A stretch of DNA of 64,000 nucleotides from Nymphaea colorata (GCF_008831285.2 NC_045149.1:18739035-18803034); one strand, 5' to 3'; shown: positions 1 to 10,810, numbered from the stretch's first letter. Numbers and translations: made by a program. Notes: generated by a model not told the origin, from the letters alone.

Positions 1-878
1 TTAACCAGGTTTGAGTTATGCTTGTGATTCAACATCCAAATCCAACATTTGAAGCGGAGCGTATTAGGCCTGTTTTTTGGATCGTTGATATGAAACCGAA
101 ATCCAACAACTAAGCGAGGCCAAATTAGATGTTTGATACAAATTGTAAATCTCTAGTCCGAATTCAACACCAAATCCGGGTCAGAAGAGACCTCTGATCC
201 TACTCACTTCATGTAAGATCAAATGTAAATTTTGTCGTTCATCGGAATACCTATCTGATTATTTTTCATGGCCGCCAAATCTTGGATCATGGCTATGAGG
301 TTATCTTGTGATTTGATAAGTGTTGGTTGTATGATCGTCGGTTTGGGAAGTCGCTTGCGGATAGTTTTGGAAAAGAAGGTGTAAATTATATGAGTAATTT
401 TTGGTGTACAATGATTTTTTGTTCAGTGCTGCCGAGAGGATTGTTTTGTCGAAGATTAAGACATGCAGCTGGTAGAAAGTTAACTTTGATATCCCCATCA
501 AAGGAGCTTGTATTGAAGATTTCATATTTGATATATGTCTACGTGGGGAAATTGGAATCATTATCTTTGCACATAGATACGTTTTCATTACAATGTCCTA
601 CTTGATTGTTTGTTGGGATGTTTAAAAGTCTGCCAACATCGTGTCAATGGATGGTTTAGGAATACAGATTTTGCCGAAAAGCTAAATCCAACATTTAGAC
701 CAAACTAGATTCGACCTTCTATCGACACCTTGCATGTAATACTGAAATCCAACATGTTAAACCGATCAGGTTAGACGTCTGATCAAACCCCTGTTTTCAA
801 AGGCCAATTCCAACTTGTAAACCAGATCAGATTAGACCTCTGATCTAGAGCCGTGATGCAAAAGTCAAACCATACTAC
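1..878 (+). repeat. Satellite unit 1 (878 bp)
   Basis: First complete unit in the phase used here. The core is about 300-680 and the sub-repeats occupy both flanks. It is nearly identical to units 2 and 3. Confidence 0.9.
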
Positions 879-1098
879 TTAACCGGGTTTGAGTTATGCT
901 TGTTATTCAACATCCAAATCCAACATTTGAAGCGGAGCGTATTAGGCCTGTTTTTTGGATCGTTGATATGAAACCGAAACCCAACAACTAAGCGAGGCCA
1001 AGTTTGATGTTTGATACAAATTGTAAATCTCTAGTCCGAATTCAACACCAAATCCGGGTCAGAACAGACCTCTGATCCTACTCACTTCATGTAAGATC
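684..1098 (+). repeat. Run of ~61-bp sub-repeats inside the satellite unit
   Basis: Seven consecutive segments each begin with a variant of AAATCCAACAT: 684-744, 745-805, 806-866, 867-915, 916-976, 977-1038 and 1039-1098. Lengths are 61, 61, 61, 49, 61, 62 and 60. Several carry an imperfect palindrome GATCAGA...TCTGATC in the middle. More diverged copies may continue to about 1160. The same run recurs in every unit, so the roughly 880-bp unit is a higher-order repeat grown from a 61-bp monomer plus a unique core. Confidence 0.85.
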
Positions 1099-1756
1099 AA
1101 ATGTAAATTTGGTCGTTTATCGGAATACCTATATGATTATTTTTCATGGCCGCCAAATCTTGGATCATGGCTATGAGGTTATCTTGTGATTTGATAAGTG
1201 TTGGTTGTATGATCGTCGGTTTGGGAAGTCGCTTGCGGATAGTTTTGGAAAAGAAGGTGTAAATTATATGAGTAATTTTTGGTGTACAATGATTTTTTGT
1301 TCAGTGCTGCCGAGAGGATTGTTTTGTCGAAGATTAAGACATGCAGCTGGTAGAAAGTTAACTTTGATATCCCCGTCAAAGGAGCTTGTATTGAAGATTT
1401 CATATTTGATATATGTCTACGTGGGGAAATTGGAATCATTATCTTTGCACATAGATACGTTTTCATTACAATGTCCTACTTGATTGTTTGTTGGGATGTT
1501 TAAAAGTCTGCCAACATCGTGTCAATGGATGGTTTAGGAATACTGATTTTGCCGAAAAGCTAAATCCAACATTTAGACCAAACTATATTCGACCTTCGAT
1601 CGACACCTTGCATGTAATAATGAAATCCAACATGTTAAACCGATCAGGTTAGACGTCTGATCAAACCCCTGTTTTCAAAGGCCAATTCCAACTTGTAAAC
1701 CAGATCAGATTAGACCTCTGATCTAGAGCCGTGATGCAAAAGTCAAACCATACTAC
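879..1756 (+). repeat. Satellite unit 2 (878 bp)
   Basis: Nearly identical to unit 1, with scattered single-base differences. Confidence 0.9.
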
Positions 1757-2634
1757 TTAACCAGGTTTGAGTTATGCTTGTGATTCAACATCCAAATCCA
1801 ACATTTGAAGCGGAGCGTATTAGGCCTGTTTTTTGGATCGTTGATATGAAACCGAAATCCAACAACTAAGCGAGGCCAAATTAGATGTTTGATACAAATT
1901 GTCAATCTCTAGTCCGAATTCAACACCAAATCCGTGTCAGAACAGACTTCTGATCCTACTCACTTCATGTAAGATCAAATGTAAATTTGGTCGTTCATCG
2001 GAATACCTATCTGGTTATTTTTCATGGCCGCCAAATCTTGGATCGTGGCTATGAGGTTATCTTGTGATTTGATAAGTGTTGGTTGTATGATCGTCGGTTT
2101 GGGAAGTCGCTTGCGGATAGTTTTGGAAAAGAAGGTGTAAATTATATGAGTAATTTTTGGTGTACAATGATTTTTTGTTCACTGCTGCCGAGAGGATTGT
2201 TTCGTCGAAGATTAAGACATGCAGCTGGTAGAAAGTTAACTTTGATATCCCCATCAAAGGAGCTTGTATTGAAGATTTCATATTTGATATATGTCTACGT
2301 GGGGAAATTGGAATCATTATCTTTGCACATAGATACGTTTTCATTACAATGTCCTACTTGATTGTTTGTTGGGATGTTTAAAAGTCTGCCAACATCGTGT
2401 CAATGGATGGTTTAGGAATACAGATTTTGCCGAAAAGCTAAATCCAACATTTAGACCAAACTAGATTCGACCTTCGATCGACACCTTGCATGTAATACTG
2501 AAATCCAACATCTAAAACCGATCAGGTTAGACGTCTGATGAAACCCCTGTTTTCAAAGTCCAATTCCAACTTGTAAACCAGATCAGATTAGACCTCTGAT
2601 CTAGAGCAGTGATGCAAAAGTCAAACCATACTAC
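1757..2634 (+). repeat. Satellite unit 3 (878 bp)
   Basis: Same length class as units 1 and 2, with a few substitutions in the core. Confidence 0.9.
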
Positions 2635-3526
2635 TTAACCAGGTTTTAGTTATGCTTTCGATTTAGATCGTTTGTTCAACATTCAAATCTAACATTTGAA
2701 GCGGATCGTATTAGGCCTGTGTTTTGAATCGTTGATATGAAACCGAAAAGCCAACTACTAAGCGAGGCCAAATTAGATGTTTGATCCAAATTGTAAATCT
2801 CTAGTCCGAATTCAACACCAAATCCGGGTCAGATCAGACCTCTGATCCTACTCACTTCATGTAGGATCAAATGTAAATTTGGTCGTTCATCCGAATACCC
2901 ATCTGATTATTTTTCATGGCCGCCAAATCTTGGATCATGGCTATGAGGTTATCTTGTGATTTGATAAGTGTTGGTTGTATGATCGTCGGTTTGAGAAGTC
3001 GCTTGCGGATAGTTTTGGAAAAGAAGGTGTAAATTATATGAGTAATTTTTGGTGTACAATGATTTTTTGTTCAGTGCTGCCGAGAGGATTGTTTTGTCGA
3101 AGATTAAGACATGCAGCTGGTAGAAAGTTAACTTTGATATCCCCATCAAAGGAGCTTCTATTGAAGATTTCATATTTGATATATGTCTACGTGGGGAAAT
3201 TGGAATCATTATCTTTGCACATAGATACGTTTTCATTACAATGTCCTACTTGATTGTTTGTTGGGATGTTTACAAGTCTGCCAACATCGTGTCAATGGAT
3301 GGTTTAGGAATACATATTTTGCCGAAAAGCTAAATCCAACATTTAGACCAAACTAGATTCGACCTTCGATCGACACCTTGCATGTAATACTGAAATCCAA
3401 CATCTAAAACCGATCAGGTTAGACGTCTGATCAAACCCCTGTTTTCAAAGGTCAATTCCAACTTGTAAACCAGATCAGATTAGACCTCTGATCTAGAGCC
3501 GTGATGCAAAAGTCAAACCATACTAC
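2635..3526 (+). repeat. Satellite unit 4 (892 bp, long class)
   Basis: Carries about 14 extra bases near 2660-2680, including TTTAGATCGTTTG. These complete the sub-repeat that is short in units 1-3. Units 6-9 have the same extra bases. Confidence 0.9.
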
Positions 3527-3550
3527 TTAACCAGGTTTGAGTTATGCTTG

Positions 3551-3555
3551 AGATT
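3551..3555. repeat. Target-site duplication, left copy (AGATT)
   Basis: AGATT directly precedes the left LTR and is repeated at 8349-8353. Five bases is the usual copia integration footprint. Confidence 0.95.
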
Positions 3556-3812
3556 TGTAGAAACACGAACAAGAAGAGGAAGAGAAACAACGATCACGAT
3601 GTAACGTGGAAAAACCCTCAACAAGAGGAAAAAAAACCACGAATGAGGAGGAGCCGGTGCCCACTAGCCGCCAGACTCTCTCTCTCCTTTGTCTTTCATT
3701 CACACCATAAGGATTAGGGTTACACAACTTAAATAATGCCCAACAAGGGCTACAAGTTGGATCGGATACGGATCCGAACCCGGTCCCGAGACCCATCTAA
3801 CATACTTCAACA
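3556..3812 (-). repeat. 3' LTR of the copia element
   Basis: 257 bp, matching 8092-8348 base for base as far as I can compare by eye. Read on minus it starts TGTTGAAGTATG and ends TTCTACA. The pol stop codon (3807-3809) lies just inside it. Confidence 0.95.
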
Positions 3813-6800
3813 CTCCCCCTCAAGTTGGGCATACATATCAAACATGCCCAACTTGGATACATTTCTCTCAAATGAGGTCGAAGATAAAGCCTTCGTCAGA
3901 ACATCAGCCGTTTGGTCTTCAGATCTCATGTAAGGAAGTATAAGTTCTTTAGCATCAATTCTCTCTCGAATGAAATGTCGGTCAATCTCAACATGCTTTG
4001 TTCTGTCATGAAGCACAGGGTTGTTGGCCAAGTTAATTGCAGACTTGTTATCGCAATACATCTTCATTGGTTCTTCAGCTTTTATACCAATATCAGTCAA
4101 CAATACTTTCAGCCACAAAAGCTCAGAAACTCCCATAGCAACAGCTCTGTATTCTGCTTCAGCACTGGAACGCGAACAAACATCTTGCCTTTTACTTCTC
4201 CACACTATGAGATTCCCTCCCAAATAAATACAATAGCCAGAGGTGGACCTCCTAGTGTCAATACAGCCTGCCCAGTCTGCATCTGAATAACCTTCAATCC
4301 CAAGAGTGTCTTGCTTGACATATAAGAGACCTTTGCCAGGATTCCTCTTCAAGTAGCACAAGATCCTGTCAACAGCCTTCAAGTGGGCATCCGTGGGAGC
4401 ATGCATGAACTGGCTCATCACATTCACAGCAAAGGTAATATCAGGTCTAGTGAGAGTAAGATAAATTAACTTCCCTACAAGACATTGATATCTTCTTTTT
4501 GCCTCTTCACAGAGTGGCTCCCCGTCTCTCAGACTTAGCTTATGGCCAGCATCTAGAGGAGTAGAAGCTGGTCTACACCCTAGTTTCCCAGTCTCCTTTA
4601 ACAAATCTAGAGTGTACTTCCGTTGATTTAGCACAAGGCTAGTCCCAGACCTAGCAATTTCTATGCCAAGGAAGTATTTCAACTTACCAAGGTCCTTAAG
4701 ATCAAACTCGATCGCCAACAGTTTCTTTAACCTCATTATTTCATCTTCATCATCACCTGTGACAATCATATCATCAACATATACCAACAGAATAGTAACC
4801 TTTTGCTTATTTCTCTTCACAAAAAGTGTATGATCTCCATTCCCTTGATGGTATCCACATTGTCTCATGACAAGTCTGAGTCGTTCAAACCATGCTCGAG
4901 GAGATTGCTTGAGCCCATATAAAGCTTTCCTTAGCTTGCAACATTTTCCAGGTTCCTCATATCCTGGAGGCATACACATATATACTTCCTCTTCAAGGTC
5001 TCCATTGAGAAATGCGTTCTTGACATCAAGTTGGTACATCTTCCACTCCTTCATCACAGCTAAAGAGATAATGACTCTGACCGTCTTCATCTTCGCAACA
5101 GGAGCAAAGGTCTCCAAATAATCAATCCCATATTTCTGACTAAACCCCTTGGCCACAAGACGAGCTTTGTATCTTTCAACACTCCCATCTGGTTTGTACT
5201 TGATGGTGTAGACCCACTTAGATCCAACCAAGTGAGCCGCCTCAGGAATCTTTACAACTTCCCATGTCATGTTTCTTCGCAAGGCTTCCATCTCTTCTTG
5301 CATAGCATAGGTCCACTTAGGATCACTCTGAGCCTCAGCAACATTCCTGGGAATCATAGTCAAAGAAAGAGAAGATACAAAGCATTTGTAGTCCTTGCTC
5401 AGTCTAGAATATGAAACAAAGTTACCAATAGGATGTTGAGTACATGACCTGACACCCTTTCGCAGGGCGATGGGAAGCTCTTCACTAGCAGCAACAGTCT
5501 GAATCTCTTCTTCAACAGGTTGCTTCTGCGCACGACTTGGGTCATCCAGGGAAGGACTAATTGGATTGGGAGTAGAATTCTCACCACCTGTCATCTCATC
5601 TGTACAAACTCTTCGCCTAGAGTAAACTTGCCCAAATAAACGATTGCACTTCTCTTCTGCCTCAGTGGAACACTCTCCATTTTTCTCCTGTTCATGCACC
5701 TCACTAGATGGACCATTTTTCTCTTGTTCATGCACCTCACTAGATGGACCAACAGAGTCACGCCTGTAGTCCAAAAAATCTGTAAACTGAATTTCCTGAC
5801 TCGGAGAATACTCTTCCCGTGACATAGAGTACTCCCCCTGAAGAGGATTCTCACCAAAATAGGAAACATGTTCAAGGAAAGTGACATCTTTGGTAACATA
5901 GGCCCGACCAGTGGAAGGGTCTCGACACTTGTACCCTTTTTGAGTGGGAGAATACCCTAAAAAAATGCCCTTAATAGATCTTGGATCAAGCTTTTTAATG
6001 TGAGGACTATGGTTGTGAATAAAGCAAACACAACCAAAAACTCTGAGTGGAAGAGAGAAAGGTTCACGAGTCCTCGGTAACAGAGAGTGAGGCGTCTTCC
6101 CATTCAACACGCGACTAGGCAACCGGTTTATAAGATACGCACTGGTCAACACAGCATCCCCCCAATACTTTTTTGGAACATGACGTTGAAAAAGAAGAGC
6201 CCGAGTCATATTCAATAACTGACGATTTTTTCGTTCAGCAACTCCATTTTGAGGAGGGGTATAACTACAGGAAGTCTCATGAACAATTCCCTTTTTTCGA
6301 AAGAAGCTATCAAACTGGCACATATACTCTCGAGCATTGTCAGATCGAAATGTCTTAACAGATGCTCCATATTGAGTTTCCACATAGGCAATGAAAGTCT
6401 CTATGACAGTAGGAACTTCACTACGGTCTTTCAGCAAGTAGACAATAGTGTTACGAGAATAATCATCTATAAAGGTGATAAAATATTGAAAACCATGACA
6501 AGAAAGAATCCCTGCAGGCCCCCACACATCAGAATGAATCATGGCAAATACCTCATTAGACCGATGGCTAGACAATGGGTACGAAGTCCTAACATGTTTG
6601 GCCAGGTGACAGACATCACAAGACACCATAGTCATATCTAACCTGGAACATATATCAGGAAACAACTGTCTAAGAAGGCCAAAAGGCAAGTGTCCAAGGC
6701 GCTCATGCCACCGTAGAAGCAACTGAAGGGAGTCCTCTCTATTCTTCGTGGCTTGGCTGACTGCCGTCATGAGAGCCTGAGCAGCACGCATAGGTAAACG

Positions 6801-7406
6801 ATAGAGCCCGTCAGAAGCTAGGCCAATCCCAATCCTCTTCCCTGTCACCAAGTCCTGCATAACACAGCGATCAGCGGAAAATATAAGTTCGCAATTTAAC
6901 TCCTTCGTGATCTTGCTAACCGACAAGAGATTCAAGGGAATATGAGGAACATGTAGAGCATTGTGGACTAAGAACTTGTTCAAAAGTGGGAGACTCCCTT
7001 TTCCAGCCACAGAGATAGATGAACCATCGGCAAGGGAAACACGATCCTTTCCTGATGAAAGCTTATACCCATGAAAGACCTTAGGATCGCCGGTCATGTG
7101 GTGAGTAGCGCCACTATCAATGATCCACTCTCCCATACGGCAATCCGCCATAACGTCTATAGATGAAGAAGCTGCCATAATCACAGATAGTCCAACAGGA
7201 GGCAACAAGAGAGGCACCGATGACAACAGAGAGCACCAACGGGCAGTAATATCCGGATTCCCAATCAGCCCCAAGAGTGAACAGAATGTCGATTGGGGGG
7301 AAACGATCGTCGATGTCGCTCGACGGAAGCGGTGCCTTCTCTCTCTCGGGCTGCAATCTCCCACGGGTAGAGGTTTCGCCACACGTTCTCCTTGCCGTAA
7401 GACCAA
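3807..7406 (-). CDS. Copia polyprotein (protease-integrase-reverse transcriptase-RNase H), gag missing
   Basis: An uninterrupted frame of about 1199 codons. The retroviral-type aspartic protease motif DSGATHHMTGD is at about residues 97-107. The integrase zinc region (WHERLGH, then CDVCHLAKH) is at about 230-270. The integrase core has catalytic acidic residues in HSDVWGP (about 290) and FRSDNAREY (about 354), followed by PPQNGVAERKNR. The reverse transcriptase has KARLVAKG and the catalytic YVDDM (about 872-876), and RNase H has SDADWAGC (about 1042). The frame opens with TTG, not ATG, at 7406. The first in-frame ATGs are just before the protease, so the leading 75 or so residues may not be translated as such. 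A complete copia element normally has a gag frame with a CCHC knuckle before the protease; none is visible. All catalytic motifs read intact. Confidence 0.92.
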   Translation of the reverse strand: MVLRQGERVAKPLPVGDCSPRERRHRFRRATSTIVSPQSTFCSLLGLIGNPDITARWCSLLSSVPLLLPPVGLSVIMAASSSIDVMADCRMGEWIIDSGATHHMTGDPKVFHGYKLSSGKDRVSLADGSSISVAGKGSLPLLNKFLVHNALHVPHIPLNLLSVSKITKELNCELIFSADRCVMQDLVTGKRIGIGLASDGLYRLPMRAAQALMTAVSQATKNREDSLQLLLRWHERLGHLPFGLLRQLFPDICSRLDMTMVSCDVCHLAKHVRTSYPLSSHRSNEVFAMIHSDVWGPAGILSCHGFQYFITFIDDYSRNTIVYLLKDRSEVPTVIETFIAYVETQYGASVKTFRSDNAREYMCQFDSFFRKKGIVHETSCSYTPPQNGVAERKNRQLLNMTRALLFQRHVPKKYWGDAVLTSAYLINRLPSRVLNGKTPHSLLPRTREPFSLPLRVFGCVCFIHNHSPHIKKLDPRSIKGIFLGYSPTQKGYKCRDPSTGRAYVTKDVTFLEHVSYFGENPLQGEYSMSREEYSPSQEIQFTDFLDYRRDSVGPSSEVHEQEKNGPSSEVHEQEKNGECSTEAEEKCNRLFGQVYSRRRVCTDEMTGGENSTPNPISPSLDDPSRAQKQPVEEEIQTVAASEELPIALRKGVRSCTQHPIGNFVSYSRLSKDYKCFVSSLSLTMIPRNVAEAQSDPKWTYAMQEEMEALRRNMTWEVVKIPEAAHLVGSKWVYTIKYKPDGSVERYKARLVAKGFSQKYGIDYLETFAPVAKMKTVRVIISLAVMKEWKMYQLDVKNAFLNGDLEEEVYMCMPPGYEEPGKCCKLRKALYGLKQSPRAWFERLRLVMRQCGYHQGNGDHTLFVKRNKQKVTILLVYVDDMIVTGDDEDEIMRLKKLLAIEFDLKDLGKLKYFLGIEIARSGTSLVLNQRKYTLDLLKETGKLGCRPASTPLDAGHKLSLRDGEPLCEEAKRRYQCLVGKLIYLTLTRPDITFAVNVMSQFMHAPTDAHLKAVDRILCYLKRNPGKGLLYVKQDTLGIEGYSDADWAGCIDTRRSTSGYCIYLGGNLIVWRSKRQDVCSRSSAEAEYRAVAMGVSELLWLKVLLTDIGIKAEEPMKMYCDNKSAINLANNPVLHDRTKHVEIDRHFIRERIDAKELILPYMRSEDQTADVLTKALSSTSFERNVSKLGMFDMYAQLEGEC
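3813..3821 (-). promoter_or_regulatory. Polypurine tract
   Basis: On minus it reads GAGGGGGAG directly before the 3' LTR, the expected place for plus-strand DNA priming. Confidence 0.9.
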
Positions 7407-8079
7407 TTTAACCCCGGTCTTTTGTAAGGAAAGGGGGATGCGATCGCCGGAGCGTCGGCAGACGTTGAGGCAATCCTCAAGTTACGCTCCTCTCCTCCTT
7501 TACGTCCTCTACCAAGTCACGGACCAGCCACCTCTTCTTGCACGGTGGGCGCCAAACAAAAACAAGAAGATGGAATCAAAGATCAACCAAGCGATATATT
7601 GCAGGTAAGAGGCGGATGCACTTCACCGGATTTGCAAAAGACCCCTAGGAAGTGACATGAATAGGGGGAGGCAAGCTTAGGAAGCGCCTAAGCACGCATA
7701 TCTTCTTTCTTCTTCGGGAAGCAAGACTACGGCGCAAAAGGCAGTGGCGCAAGGGACAACGGTGACGGCGACGGTCAACAACACAAGAGCGACGGCGCAA
7801 GAGCGACGCCGCAAGAGTGGCTACGATGGCGATGGCGCAAAGAGTGACACCGGCGGCGGCGGAAACAGCGACAGTGGTATTGGGTACACCGGCGGCGGTG
7901 GCTGCTGCAGCAACGGCGGCGGCGGCGGCGGCAGCGGCAGCGGCGGCGGCAGTGGCAGCAGCGGCGGCGGCGGTAGTGGCAGCGGCAGCGGCGGCGGTGA
8001 CTGCAGTGGTGGCGATGGTAGCGGTGAGAGATATTAGGGTTGGAACTTCACAAACCCTAAAAATTTCCCAAACTCGTCG
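7407..8079 (-). other. Copia leader between primer site and pol, with a GGC/GCC triplet tract
   Basis: This stretch holds the place where gag should lie. Much of 7850-8030 is an imperfect GGC triplet run (GCC on the element's sense strand), so all frames read as poly-Gly, poly-Ala or poly-Ser. Near 7545-7555 the minus strand reads TTTGGCGCCCACC. I see no gag-like helical domain and no CCHC motif. Confidence 0.8.
7850..8030. repeat. Imperfect (GGC)n triplet tract in the copia leader
   Basis: GGC, GGT, AGC and GGA triplets dominate, densest at 7915-8000. The tract is far more GC-rich than the rest of the element and the surrounding array. Confidence 0.9.
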
Positions 8080-8091
8080 GCTCTGATACCA
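8080..8091 (-). promoter_or_regulatory. Primer-binding site (initiator Met tRNA type)
   Basis: On minus the sequence is TGGTATCAGAGC, adjoining the 5' LTR with no spacer. This is the usual plant copia primer site, complementary to the 3' end of initiator Met tRNA. Confidence 0.95.
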
Positions 8092-8348
8092 TGTAGAAAC
8101 ACGAACAAGAAGAGGAAGAGAAACAACGATCACGATGTAACGTGGAAAAACCCTCAACAAGAGGAAAAAAAACCACGAATGAGGAGGAGCCGGTGCCCAC
8201 TAGCCGCCAGACTCTCTCTCTCCTTTGTCTTTCATTCACACCATAAGGATTAGGGTTACACAACTTAAATAATGCCCAACAAGGGCTACAAGTTGGATCG
8301 GATACGGATCCGAACCCGGTCCCGAGACCCATCTAACATACTTCAACA
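8092..8348 (-). repeat. 5' LTR of the copia element
   Basis: 257 bp, identical by eye to 3556-3812. It should carry the element's promoter. I did not pin down a TATA box. Confidence 0.95.
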
Positions 8349-8353
8349 AGATT
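8349..8353. repeat. Target-site duplication, right copy (AGATT)
   Basis: Directly follows the right LTR and matches 3551-3555. Confidence 0.95.
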
Positions 8354-9201
8354 CAACATCCAAATCCAACATTTGAAGCGGAGCGTATTAGGCCTGTTTT
8401 TTGGATCGTTGATATGAAACCGAAATCCAACAACTAAGCGAGGCCAAATTAGATGTTTGATACAAATTGTGAATATCTAATCTGAATTCAACACCAAATC
8501 CGGGTCAGAACAGACCTCTGATCCTACTCACTTCATGTAAGATCAAATGTAAATTTGGTCGTTCATCGGAATATCTATCTGATTATTTTTCATGGCCGCC
8601 AAATCTTGGATCATGGCTATGACGTTATCTTGTGATTAGATAAGTGTTGGTTGTATGATCGTCGGTTTGGGAAGTCGCTTGGGGACAGTTGTGGAAAAGA
8701 AAGTGTAAATTATATGAGTAATTTTTGGTCTACAATGATTTTTTGTTCAGTGCTGCCGAGAGGATTGTTTTGTCGAAGATTAAGACATGCAGCTGGTAGA
8801 AAGTTAACTTTGATATCCCCGTCAAAGGAGCTTGTATTGAAGATTTCATATTTGATATATGTCTACGTGGGGAAATTGGAATCATTATCTTTGCACATAG
8901 ATACGTTTTCATTACAATGTCCTACTTGATTGTTTGTTGGGATGTTTAAAAGTCTGCCAACATCGTGTTAATGGATGGTTTAGGAATACAGATTTTGCCG
9001 AAAAGCTAAATCCAACATTTAGACCGGACTAGATTGGACATTCGATCGACACCTTGCATGTAAAACTGAAACCAACATCTAAAACCGATCAGGTTAGACG
9101 TCTGATCAAACCCCTGTTTTCAAAGCCCAATTCCAACTTGTAAACCATATCAGATTAGACCTCTGATCTAGAGCCGTGATTCAAAAGTCAAACCATACTA
9201 C

Positions 9202-9927
9202 TTAACCAGGTTTTAGTTATGCTTGCGATTTAGATCGTTTGTTCATCATTCAAATCCAACATTTGAAGCGGATCGTATTAGGCCTGTGTTTTGAATCGTT
9301 TATATGAAACCGAAAAGCCAACAACTAAGCGAGGCCAAATTAGATGTTTGATCCAAATTATAAATCTCTAGTCCGAATTCAACACCAAATCCGGGTCAGA
9401 TCAGACCTCTGATCCTACTCACTTCATGTAAGATTAAATGTAAATTTGGTCGTTCATCCGAATACCCTTCTGATTATTTTTCATATCCGCCAAATCTTGG
9501 ATCGTGGCTATGATGTTATCTTGAGATTAGAGAACTGTTGGTTGTAGGATCGTCGGTTTGAGAAGTTGCTTGGGGACAGTTTTGGAAAAGAAGGTGTAAA
9601 TTATATGAGCAATTTTTGATCTACAATGGTTTTTTGTTCAGTGCTGCCAATGATTGTTTGTTGGGATGTTTAAAAGTCTGCCAACATCGTGTCAATGGAT
9701 GGTTTAGGAATACTGATTTTGCCGAAAAGCTAAATCCAACATTTAGACCAAACTAGATTCGACCTTCGATCGACACCTTGCATGTAATACTGAAATCCAA
9801 CATGTTAAACCGATCAGGTTAGACGTCTGATCCAACCCCTGTTTTCAAAGCCCAATTCCAACTTGTAAACCAGATCAAGATTAGACCTCTGATCTAGAGC
9901 CGTGATGCAAAAGTCAAACCATACTAC
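9202..9927 (+). repeat. Satellite unit 6 (726 bp, internal deletion)
   Basis: Long-class unit lacking about 165 bp of the core. The sequence jumps near 9650 from the middle of the core to the GATTGTTTGTTGGG segment. GATTGTTT words occur near both ends of the missing segment in intact units. Confidence 0.85.
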
Positions 9928-10810
9928 TTAACCTGGTTTTAGTTATGCTTGCGATTTAGATCGTTTGTTCAACATTCAAATCCAACATTTGAAGCGGATC
10001 GTATTGGTCTTGTGTTTTGAATCGTTGATATGAAACCGAAAAGCCAACAACTAAGCGAGGCCAAATTAGATGTTTGATCCAAATTGTAAATTTCTAGTCC
10101 GAATTCAACACCAAATCCGGGTCAGACCTCTGATCCTACTCACTTCATGTAAGATCAAATGTAAATTTGGTCATTCATTCGAATACCCATCTGATTATTT
10201 TTCATATCCCCCAAATCTTGGATCATGGCTATGATGTTATCTTGAGGTTAGAGAAGTGTTCGTTGTAGGATCGTCGGTTTGGGAAGTTGCTTGGGGACAG
10301 TTTTGGAAAAGAAGGAGTAAATTATATGAGCAATTTTTGATCTACAATGGTTTTTTGTTCAGTGCTGCCAAGAAGATTGTTTTGTCGAAGTTTAAGACAT
10401 GCTGCTGGTAGAAAGTTAACTTTGATATCCCCATCAAAGGAGCTTGTATTGAAGATTTCATATTTAATGTCTACGTGGGGAAATTGGAATCATTATCTTT
10501 GCACATAGATACGTTTTCATTACAATGTCCTACTTGATTGTTTGTTGGGATGTTTAAAACTCTGCCACCATCATGTCAAGGGTTGGTTTAGGAATTCAGA
10601 TTTTGCCAAAAAGCTAAATCCAACATTTAGACCAAACTAGATTGGACCTTCGATCGACACCTTGCTTCTAAAACTGAAATCCTACATCCAAAACCGATCA
10701 GGTTAGACGTCTGATCATACCCCTGTTTTCAAAGCCCAATTGCAACTTCTAAACCAGATCAGATTAGACATTTGATCTAGAGCCGTGATGCAAAAGTCAG
10801 ACCATACTAC
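9928..10810 (+). repeat. Satellite unit 7 (883 bp)
   Basis: Diverged unit with many substitutions and small indels. The plus-strand core frame is interrupted here. Confidence 0.85.

Larger units (their letters stand above)
3556..8348 (-). mobile_element. Ty1/copia LTR retrotransposon, full length with LTRs, gag not recognisable
   Basis: The element is 4793 bp with 257-bp LTRs at 3556-3812 and 8092-8348 that look identical by eye. The termini are TG...CA and it is flanked by the 5-bp duplication AGATT (3551-3555 and 8349-8353). It reads on the minus strand, so 8092-8348 is the 5' LTR. The primer site TGGTATCAGAGC adjoins the 5' LTR and a GAGGGGGAG purine tract adjoins the 3' LTR. The domain order PR-INT-RT-RNase H identifies Ty1/copia. 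The 673 bp between primer site and pol hold no gag-like frame and no CCHC zinc knuckle. Intact LTRs and pol point to a recent insertion, with Gag probably supplied in trans. Confidence 0.95.
3527..9201 (+). repeat. Satellite unit 5, split by a copia insertion
   Basis: Made of 3527-3555 and 8354-9201, 877 bp once the retrotransposon and one copy of the duplicated AGATT are removed. The rejoined junction matches the uninterrupted sequence of units 1-3, so the pre-insertion site is visible within the window. Confidence 0.9.

Noticed and set aside
327-605. 92-codon plus frame (and 95-codon minus frame) repeated in the satellite units
   Set aside because: Open in several near-identical copies but broken in units 6, 7 and 9. 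Both strands are equally open, no family resemblance and no start context; best explained by recent amplification.
5591-5899. Second minus frame of 102 codons inside the copia pol, with a repeated LVRCMN segment
   Set aside because: Overlaps pol in another frame. The repeated segment reflects a short duplication in the integrase-RT linker (SSEVHEQEKNG occurs twice), which belongs to pol.
7545-7555. GGCGCC motif in the copia leader as a second primer site
   Set aside because: The adjoining TGGTATCAGAGC site at the LTR edge is the correct primer site; this one is more than 500 bp inside.
4867-7608. Plus-strand frames inside the copia element (for example 6249-6641, 7120-7608)
   Set aside because: Antisense shadows of the intact pol frame.
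7645-8160. 171-codon minus frame rich in Ala, and plus frames rich in Gly/Ser
   Set aside because: Produced by the GGC triplet tract; low complexity and partly inside the LTR.
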